DNA of 64,000 nucleotides, taken from the NCBI GenBank assembly GCA_949152475.1, contig OX424561.1, positions 28,018,481 through 28,082,480 of the forward strand, given 5' to 3'. The position numbers and the translations under genes are program-made. Shown piece after piece: positions 55,611 to 64,000 of the stretch. The DNA comes from Terebella lapidaria. Taxonomy: Eukaryota; Annelida; Polychaeta; Terebellida; Terebellidae. Positions within the stretch are counted from its first letter, which is position 1. Each line of letters begins with the position of its first letter. A model generated the notes under the pieces. It saw only the letters and a program-made list of their open reading frames with translations, had not been told where the DNA came from and did no database searches.

Positions 55611-58600
55611 ATGTCGTGGAAGTCTTTGTTCAGCGGCCGAGACCATGCGGCAGCGTACAGACGGTTCCGTCCTAACTACCCTGCTAAACTCTACCAGACC
55701 ATCCTGGAGTACCTGAGCGAGAAGGTAGGCCCAGTTCAACGTACTTTGCGATTTGTTATTGTTGTCGTCAAAATCTGGTTTTATTGCTGGTAATGGCATG
55801 ATACATGTATCAATTGAAAAGTCAATCCTGCGTTAAACCTATCTCCAGACAGAGCCCTATGAATTCGCACTCCATTGATCCTGACGCACTGCGATGAGTA
55901 ATTTTGACAAATAAACACATACAAACCAATTAATGGATGCTTATATTGTTTTACAGAGGTTATTATTTTTGTTGAATAACCTCAACGGAGGTCATTATTT
56001 GCAATAATAACCTAATAGCAGGCATCCATTGAGTCAGATAAAGGGCTCGACACAGGTCATTATTAGAAGCGAAGACTTTCTCGGCTTCGCCTCGAAAGTC
56101 CTTCGTTTCTAATAATGACCTGCGTCTCGCCCATTAAATAATACTCAATATACAGTTGGATATCGATGAAGCGTATTTCGCATGACTTCTGTCTTTTTGC
56201 AGTATTTATGTGCCCTGTCCCTGATTGGCTAATCCAATCAAATGGCCAAACTGTCAACCAACTGTCAAGAAACACAGTGGTGGCCGCTGAAATATCAAGC
56301 TTCCCCCAGTTATTTACAGTATTTGTGTCCTTTTACGTTTGCTTTATAAGTCCTGAAATGCCACGTAATGGAAGAAATAAGACATGAAAGTGAAGATATG
56401 AACGTGATTAAACTGTGTCGACGTATAGAGGATGTTCCAGGGAAATATCGTGGCAGCGAAATTTTATGGCGATTTCCCTTAGGTGTGCTCAGGGAATTAG
56501 TTAAAGTTGGATTGAATTTTAAAATCAGCCAAATTTAGCATTCTTGTTTGTCACGCAAACTTGAAAGTACATCCCGAGATGCCGGGAATATATAGAAAAA
56601 AGCACAGTTCGACAACAGATACTTGGAAAATTGCCGGTAATCGTGCATGAAAACAGTGGATAGAGAATGATCGCCTGCCTACATTGCCGTGTGGCCACAG
56701 TGCCTAGACAAATACCAATGACGTCCTGAGACTGTGTGTAGAACTCGCCCGCAAGGCGGGCCGCTTTCAGGGAAAAATTGAAAAATCGAGGGAAAAATCG
56801 AGATTGACTGGCCCGAGTTTAAATCTTGATTTGGCAACTCAATTTAGGCACGTAATGCACATTTTAGGACCCAAATTTGTACGATTTCTCGTTCTATAGA
56901 CAAAAGCATAGCTACTGCAGAATAAATACATTTTGTCAATTCTAAAATTGATTATAGCTTTAATCCTGCATCAGATTCTTTATGTCGCGGATTAGAGTCA
57001 TCATGGATGCGGCGGTGAGGTTTATGTGGTGTGGACATGAGTGGCTGATATGGGTGACACTATGGCAGTTACTTGTCACACTAAATAATTTTTACAGAGC
57101 AAGTGTACCAGGACGCTGGCAGTGGATGTCGGCTGTGGGTCCGGACAGAACACTCGCCCCCTGGGCCAGTACTTCAAGAACGTGTTGGGTACGGACATCA
57201 GCGATGCACAGATCCAGGAGGCCAAACAAGTAGCGGGGCATGAAAACGTCCAGTTCAGGTCAGAAACTATTGTACCTAGCTCTTTGCAGTCCTGTTCTAT
57301 CCAACGAATGGCTAGAAATAACGGCTTTTGTAGCTTGAGTAGATGAACACATGAGCTAACTCTAGAAATAAGTTCTGTTGACCACAATAACCCATGGGTA
57401 TGTTTGAACTCGGATAACACATGCACTGCACATAACAGGTGCCCTCCATTGAAACGTATTTGTTTTTGTACACACGCAGGGTTGGCAACTTTGACAATCT
57501 GTACGTAGACAGCGGCAGTGCTGACCTCGTGACCAGCGCGTTAGCTGCACATTGGTTTGAACCAATTGACAAATTCTACGCGGAGGTTGACCGTGTGCTG
57601 AAACCCAATGGCGTTCTTGCAATATATGGCTATGGCATGCCCCGACTGGTAAAGGATGGGGCAGACCTGAATGAGATGACGGACATAATGTGGAAGGTGA
57701 GAACCGTTTGATTGTGACAGCTACTACCCAATAACATAGCGAATAAAATACCATGATCTATTGTCGCTGATATTGCGTCACAGTTGTATCGGGACGAGAG
57801 AATGAAGGATTATCTGACAGGACGACAGACCATGGTGGAGAAACATTACTCGGATTTCAGTCTCCCATATGCTGGATGGAAACGGTGAATACATGTATTT
57901 AATTTTGTTCATATGCAAGCGAACTTTGGAGATTAATTATTCTATTATGAATTAAATCAGAAGCCCCTCCTAATTTCAATATACAAATTCATGTCCAAAC
58001 TTATAAATTGGAAAACCGTACATGCTACTTGGCGACAATGTACTGATCAAATGGTATCGTTTGAATCAATATTCATTCAGCTTTTAATGGATCAAAACTG
58101 TCATAACGTTCATCGCAAAATTATGTTTTGCTATTATGTCAACAAATTATGATTATGTGTTGATGACACATCAGTTGTCGCCATATCTGTTCATGTCAGT
58201 CGGTCCGATCGAAACATATATATATATATATATGTATAATAATATACATGGTAAAAACTCATACACATTAATATTATCTGATACGAATGTTTCATTGTAA
58301 ACATCTTATACATTCACCAGGTACGATGATATGGTGATACAACAGGATGGTTCCCTAACAGATTTTCTGGGATATCTGAGCAGCTGGTCCTTCTATCGGA
58401 CGTACCAGGAGGACCACCCGGACGAACCCGACCTCATAGAGGAAGTAGCTAACAGGTACAAATGGGTTTTTTTAATTTCTTCCACGTGTAATAAAGTTGT
58501 TATGTGTGAAAGTCAGCGAAAGACATCCTCATTGATGAACATGCGTGCCCAAGATAATTATTTTATATTAGGGTCTATACCCCAAAATTGAAACTGTGGT

Positions 58601-58734
58601 GTCATGCTGTTATGTTGTTTCCTTTTGACAACAGGTACCAGGCAATTATAGGCGCCGATGCTAAGCTCGAGGATTACTCGTGCACAGTGTCTTTCCCAGT
58701 GTTTCTGTTGATGGGAAGGAAGCCCGGGCCCTAG
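55611..58734 (+). CDS. Class I SAM-dependent methyltransferase (Methyltransf_11 type)
   Basis: Six exons: 55611-55724, 57098-57258, 57480-57696, 57784-57884, 58321-58455 and 58635-58734. They total 828 nt, 275 residues plus stop. Every junction has GT-AG ends and keeps the frame. Exon 1 starts MSWKSLFSGRDHAAAYRRFR. The SAM-binding glycine loop AVDVGCGSGQNTR is at about residues 46-58, the acidic ribose-binding segment VLGTDIS at about 70-76, and motif IV-like ADLVTSALAAHWF at about 106-118. It ends SFPVFLLMGRKPGP. Length and layout fit the animal family annotated as 'putative methyltransferase DDB_G0268948-like', related to yeast trans-aconitate methyltransferase TMT1. The substrate in animals is unknown to me, and no targeting signal is seen, so a cytosolic enzyme is inferred. 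All motifs are present and the gene looks intact. Confidence 0.9.
55930..56170. mobile_element. Fold-back MITE in intron 1 of the methyltransferase gene
   Basis: The arms GGTCATTATTAGAAGCGAAGACTTTC (from 56062) and their near-exact reverse ending GGTCATTATT on the other strand (to about 56121) form a long hairpin around CTCGGCTTCGCCTC. A related GGTTATTATT / AATAATAACC pair lies just upstream at 55957-56012. A clear target duplication was not found. Confidence 0.6.
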
Positions 58735-58754
58735 CCTTTTGTCTCGATTTATCA

Positions 58755-59058
58755 CCTGATGGATACTTGGAACAGTCTTGTATGGGACCTACAAACTGAA
58801 ATTGTACTAAATGAAATGTACACTGAATGGATGTTAAGTACAGATACTGTATTCGTACGTGTATATCATGTGGTGTCGGAAATGTGGTGTAATGAACTTC
58901 CGTCACATATTATTTCGGACTCTTCAATTACTTTATCTAGATTTAAGTCGCTCCTAAAATCTCACTATTTTGACTTGTGTTACTCATTTTTGTAAAGCGC
59001 CTTTGGCTCTGTGGAAAAGCGCGCTATAACAAATTTGTATGTATGTATGTATGTATGG
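58755..59058 (+). mobile_element. 5'-truncated LINE, 3' end, with (TATG)n tail
   Basis: The frame ends NELPSHIISDSSITLSRFKS and LLKSHYFDLCYSFL, a typical LINE ORF2 C-terminus. A stem-loop 3' end follows, 'GTAAAGCGCCTTTGGCTCTGTGG' paired with 'AAAGCGCGCTATAAC', and then a (TATG)n tail at 59035-59056. This 3' structure is characteristic of L2/CR1-like LINEs. It starts about 20 bp after the methyltransferase stop codon, so it probably supplies that gene's 3' UTR. Confidence 0.75.
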
Positions 59059-59059
59059 A

Positions 59060-59790
59060 AATGAATACCATGATATCCTTGCATGATTATTGTATACTTA
59101 TACAAGCTTGGATGGACTTGAAAAAGATATGTGAAAAATATATTTTACGCTTATTAACATACACAGTTTTAAATTCTTGTACAGTCAATACACGTTTACG
59201 ATCCCTAGCTCTGTCATCAAGAATAATGTTGGAAAAGGTACAATGTAACGCAGTCAGAAGCATTTTCACGAAAGGCGGCGCTCCAGCACCCGTCTTTCAC
59301 ACAATTCGTCCTTTGCATTCTGGGATACCGAAAATAGTTCCAACATGGATGCCTCTATGAATCGAAATAAGTTTGAATGTTTGGGATAGGCCCCTATTTT
59401 GTTACAGACAGGACATATTGTCGAAAACTATTATAATACAATTTTTTAAGAGATTGTGATAGAATAACTCCAGTAGCGGTGTCCGTGGCAATCTTTAGTG
59501 CCTCTGAAAAATCCATGGCTGAGTCATGACTGTCTGGTCGACCCATGCAAAACAAGAAAGCACGTTCTCGTGTTTACAAAACGCGCATTAATAAGGACTA
59601 TTTGTTACCACGCATTGACACTGTCCCATGATTCAGGGGACCAGAGAATCGGTTATTACAAAGACGGGTGCTTCGGATTGCCGTCTTGTGGACAAAGCGA
59701 GCCAGAAGGTCTCCTTACAGCATGACGAAGTTAAACCATGCAAGTAGCATGGGAAACTGCCTGTGGGTTGATATGACCAATTATCGGCTG
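59060..59790. other. Intergenic, nothing firm
   Basis: The frames at 59087-59360 and 59498-59725 have no domain that I recognise. The segment just after the LINE tail may be more retroelement debris. Confidence 0.4.
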
Positions 59791-59797
59791 CATTTAA

Positions 59798-60213
59798 CGT
59801 AGTCCGCTACAAACAGGGAGGTAATGAAAAGTCAAAATTTAAAAGTGATATCTTGAATATTATCTCTACAAAATAACACAGTTTACAGAGTAACTGATCA
59901 GCATTCTAATACTGAAAAGAAAATAGGGGGTCACCGTGCTTGTTTCTTCGAAATATTCGATCAAACATCACACACATTTACTAAAATGACTAAATTTATG
60001 GTATTTTTACACATTTTTTTGCCCTTATCCACATTTTGCATCTTGTTTCCCAAGAGAACGGATACGGTGACCCCCTATTTTCTTTTCAGTTTTAGGATGC
60101 TGATCGGTTACTCTATAAAATATGTCATTTTGAAGCTCTGGGTTTTGTTAATACAGTCATTCATTTTGAAAAACTCTTTGACCCCCTCCACTCACTGTTT
60201 GGAGCGGACTACC
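59798..60213. mobile_element. TTAA-flanked MITE (416 bp)
   Basis: TTAA lies on both sides (59794-59797 and 60214-60217). The ends are CGTAGTCCGCTACAAACAG and GGTAGTCCGCTCCAAACAG (reverse). A long internal inverted pair ('ACTGAAAAGAAAATAGGGGG' at about 59915 and its reverse at about 60075) gives a strong fold-back. TTAA insertion suggests piggyBac-type mobilisation. It has no relation in sequence to the TTAA MITE at 40264. Confidence 0.8.
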
Positions 60214-60619
60214 TTAAATCAATGTTAAATTGGGCAACTTCTGATGTGCGTTTCACCTCTCCAAAAAAAATTAGAGCTTAACGGTTGACAGGGTGTGATA
60301 GTATAATCATAGTACTTCAATATAATCTAGGTCACTATAGAGCATGATAGTATGTTTTTTCATAAAATGACGTTGAACAGGACCGCTGTCAATTTAGCTC
60401 GTTTTCAGATCGCAATTGCCGACATAGCATACATTCAGCAAAACCTTTCTCTACTCCAAATCCCGGAAAAACCATCGGGATTTTTACTTTTCCCAAAACC
60501 AGACTTCCACACGCGCAAAATAAACCAGCACGTGGATCAATATCGCTTCGCGTTGTCTCCCTAGGCAACCATACATCTGGCGAAATGACGTCACTTAAAA
60601 CGGAATCCTCAATGTGTGA

Positions 60620-62195
60620 GGCATCCCCAGTTCTATTCCTGGCTTCTACCCTTAATGCCTAAAAATATTTCAAGAAGGAGGTATTCTTTAGTTTTTGAAT
60701 TTTCAAAATTATTTCAAAATGGCGGCCTTTTTTGACGGAAAATGGCCAATTTTGGACTTTGGCGGTCGTTTTCTCAAAATCTGTCTGATCAGATTTGAGA
60801 TTTTTGTTTCAACATATTCCCCTCACATACCTCTGTGATGTGTATAAGTTTCGTTACCCCTGAATCGCCGGTCTACGTGTAGCAACCATTTTCATTTTCT
60901 CGACGGGTCCCAAATGGGACCTTCTCATGTTAAATTCTCCTATGCTTTATAATGGACACATTATGCCTAATATCTCACTAAATATTGACGTTAGAGACTA
61001 GGAATCAATTGTGGACACATAGGAAATGATATATGCTGATTATTGTCATGACCTTGAATTTTACCTTTGACCTCATCTTCAAGGTCAGAACACAAAATGG
61101 CTAATATCTCGCTTATTATCAACTTTACAGCTTGGGAATCAATTGTGCACATATAGGAAATGATATAGTCCGAATATTCTGATGACCTTGAATTTGACCT
61201 TTGACCTTATTTTCAAGGTCAAAGAACAAAGCGGCTAATATCTCGCTAATTATCCATTTTACAGCTTGGGACTAAATTGTGGACGTATAGGAAATGATGT
61301 ATGCCGAACATTTGGATGACCTTGAATTTGACCTTCGACCTCATTTTCAAGGTCAGACACAAAGTTGGTAATATCTCGCTTATTATTGACGGTACAGGTT
61401 AGGAATCAATTGTGGAAATATGCCAAATATTCTGATGACCTTGAATTTGACCTTTGACCTCATTTTCCAGGTCAGAGCACAAAATGGCTAATATCTCACT
61501 CATTATCGAATTTACAGCTTATGAATCAATTGTGGACATATAGGAAATGATATAGTCCGAATATTGTAATGACCTTGGATTTGACTTTTGACCTCATTTT
61601 CAAGGTCCAAGAACAAAATGTTAATATCTCGTTTATTATCGACTTTACAACCTGAGAATCAATTGTGGACATATAGGAAATGATATATGCTGAGTATTGT
61701 CATGACCTTGAATTTAACCTTTGACCTCATTTTCAAGGTCAGAACACAGAATTGCTAATTTCTCGCTTATTATCAACTTTACAGATTAGGAATCGATCGT
61801 AGACATATAGGAAATGATATATGCTGAATATTGTTGTAATCTTGAATTTGACGTTTGACCTCATTTTCAAGGTCTCACAGGACAACTTGGCTAATATCTT
61901 GTTTATTATCAAATTTACAACTATATTAGAATTTTATTGTGGACATACAGCAAAGGATATATGCTGAATATTCTGATGACCTTTAATTTGACTTTTGATT
62001 CAAGGTCACAGAACATAATGACTAATATCTCTCTTATTACTGAATTTACAGCTTAATAATCAATTGTGAATTTATAGGAAATCATGTATGCTGAATACTC
62101 TCATGACTTCAAACTTGACCGTGACCTTATTTTCAAGGCCACGGAACAAAATAGCTATTATAATTATATTGTCCGGTAACCTATCTTAGCCCTTG
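60620..62195 (+). repeat. Long satellite-bearing dispersed repeat
   Basis: The header at 60650-60960 ('CAAAATGGCGGCC', 'GGCGGTCGTTTTCTCAAAATCTG', 'CTGTGATGTGTATAAGTTTCG') is followed by about nine ~134-bp monomers to 62155, and then the end 'TTGTCCGGTAACCTATC'. Perfect DR1 words TGACCTTTGACCT occur, for example at 61195-61207 and 61448-61460. No protein. Confidence 0.85.
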
Positions 62196-62204
62196 TGCTA
62201 ATTT

Positions 62205-62935
62205 TTAGCTTACCGGACCTATGGTCCGATAAGCTATTGTCGTCAGGTTGCGTCCGGCGTCCATCTGTCGGTGTCGGCGTCGGCGTTGTCAAACGCTGGG
62301 AAAAATCTGTTCGATGAATATTGATGTAATTTACAAAATATGTTCTATGGGCCCATATCTCCGGACCATTTTTTTTTTCGTCGATTGAATCGTTTTTTCA
62401 GAAATGGCGGCCATTTTTTTTTTCGAAAAAATGGCCAATGTTGGACTTTGGCGGCCATTTTCTCAAAAACTGTCTGATCAGTTTTGAGATTTTTGTTTCA
62501 AAAGATTCCCCTGATATACCTTTGTGCTGTGTATAAGTTTCGTTGCCCTTGAATCGTCGGTCTGCGTGTGGCAGCCATTTTGATTTTTTCGACCGGTCCC
62601 AGATAGGACTTTCCCATGTTAAATTAGCCTATGCTTTAGAATAGGGACACATTTCTCCTAATATCTCACTTAATATTGGGATTAGACATTAGGAATCAAT
62701 TGTGCACATATAGGAAATTATATATGCCGATCATTCTCGTGACCTTGAATTTGACCTTCGACCTAATTTTCAATGTCACAACACAAATTGGCTAATATCT
62801 CGCTTATTATCAACTTTACAGCTTAGGAATAAATTGTCAGCATATAGGAAATGATATATTCTAAATATCATCGTGACGTTTAATTTGACCTCTGACCTCA
62901 TTATTATCGACTTTACAGCTTAGGAATCCAGGGAT
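62205..62935 (+). repeat. Second adjacent unit of the same dispersed repeat (truncated)
   Basis: It starts 'TTACCGGACCTATGGTCCGATAAGC' about 25 bp after the end of the previous unit, with the GTCGGCGTCGGCG run, the GGCGGCCATTTT header and about two monomers. It breaks off near 62935 without the end motif. Confidence 0.75.
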
Positions 62936-62939
62936 AGGG

Positions 62940-64000
62940 TTAGAGCATTTGAACAGTGGGTCTTGACATTCAAAGCAATGGGACATTCAAAGTTTCAATG
63001 GGACATAACAAATTGCTGAACATATCACGAATATTGCCATAAGGCAATTTAAGTTTTTTCTTAGGTGACATCCTATGTATTCTGCATGCTTCTCATGAAA
63101 TATGAGACCAAAAACACTAAACTATGGCAGCCCCGCTCGCCTACATTGAAACAGATCGTTGGAATGGAACACATACAAATTCTGATTGATTGTGCAATTT
63201 TGTGAGTGGTGGCGCGCTCTAGCGGTTGAAAGAAACATCATGATTATTTACTATTTTTGCCCCACCTGGCGAACTTCGGCAAAACTAACTGTAATTTGTA
63301 TTTTCCGATCGAATTCGAAGCAAAAATGTTTTAATGAAGAATACTATCTAGATCTACGAGTGAAACAATCGGGATGATGTCCCATTTGATTTCATTTCGT
63401 GACGAAAACCGTATTTCGAGCGCTGCACGCGGGGAAATGCAGTATGCGTTAATTGGCGCATGGCCCATCAAAGCTATGGGTCATTTCAAATTTCTTGCAG
63501 TCAACTCAATGGCGCGGGGCGCGACTCTCGGCCTAAAGTTAAATTCATGTATCAGTAAAACACGCTTTTTGGCTGTACTGTAGTTTTATTTTGGATATTC
63601 AGATCTACTTGAAATCTTGTGTGTCCGAATCGGGTATCATGCCGTAATTTTCCACCAACTTTAAGAATTGAAACTCAAGAAATAAAAGAGTTTGCAATCT
63701 ACCCCAATGTTGAATTTCAGTCCAAAATGGCATTAAATAAATTCAAACAAATTCGGGGCTTTCATCGTGTTTATGCCCGTACGGAATGAACATATTGAGC
63801 TGATTTTAGAGTTTGAAACCATAGTCAATGTTTTAAGTAAATATGTTTATTTTGAAGCATTATTTAACTCGCACATCGAAAAAAAAAATTTTGGGGGGCC
63901 AGACTGAAATTCCATGTAGGGGATGAAATTTTAACATTGGGTTACATTGCAAACTTCTTCAGTTTTTAAAAAAGAATTCTGAATTTTCGTTAAAAATTGC
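62940..64000. other. No recognisable feature
   Basis: Short frames (63186-63377, 63374-63583) without a known domain. I see no repeat or inverted structure. Confidence 0.4.

Noticed and set aside
56160-56387. 73-codon frame in methyltransferase intron 1 as an alternative exon
   Set aside because: No flanking splice signals in a phase that fits exons 1 and 2, and it adjoins a fold-back MITE.
58200-58245. (TA)n run as a regulatory TATA element
   Set aside because: A simple microsatellite in an intron of the methyltransferase gene. A similar run is at 49645-49665.
1-64000. tRNA, rRNA or other structured RNA genes
   Set aside because: I looked for tRNA A/B box pairs and rRNA words and found nothing convincing. 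The only tRNA-like word is the primer site of the LTR element.

Overview
This is a eukaryotic genomic window, very probably from a marine invertebrate (lophotrochozoan or invertebrate deuterostome; I cannot settle which). It is AT-rich and dense in introns and repeats. It has multi-exon genes with GT-AG introns, tandem single-exon LDL-receptor class A (LDLa) modules, many MITEs, LINE remains, and dispersed repeats carrying AGGTCA-type satellites. I see no bacterial operons, CRISPR arrays, tRNA or rRNA genes.

The core of the window (about 5.0-48.2 kb) is a rearranged inverted duplication centred near 31.6 kb. It holds three copies of one gene for a small secreted protein made almost only of LDLa repeats. 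Copy B (minus strand, 42823-45545) is intact: ten coding exons, 395 codons including the stop, a signal peptide, nine LDLa repeats and a short conserved tail. Copy A (plus strand, 7947-23580) has lost the first LDLa exon and carries a 10.7 kb Ty3/Gypsy element inside a coding exon. Copy C (minus strand, 34252-38102) is decayed. Two more copies of the upstream region (about 25.69-26.1 and 28.14-28.6 kb) have no gene body behind them. The centre of the inversion is a LINE-containing palindrome (28650-33785). A fourth, degraded LDLa pair lies at 53.5-53.8 kb.

The Ty3/Gypsy element (10869-21607, minus strand) looks whole and young. Its two 735-bp LTRs look identical, and it has a 4-bp target duplication, a tRNA-His-type primer site, long gag and pol frames, and GC content far above the host DNA. 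A diverged lone LTR of a related family lies at about 3.0-3.8 kb.

The right part (48-64 kb) contains one clear single-copy gene, a class I SAM-dependent methyltransferase in six exons (55611-58734, 275 aa). It is followed by a LINE 3' end and by long arrays of a ~134-bp satellite with perfect DR1-type AGGTCA repeats.

Because the gene copies are paralogous, several insertions can be seen against an empty site in a sister copy. This dates and bounds a hAT-like MITE, a 914-bp MITE built of short quasi-palindromes, a 9-bp-TSD Mutator-like element with a nested TTAA MITE, and the Ty3/Gypsy element.
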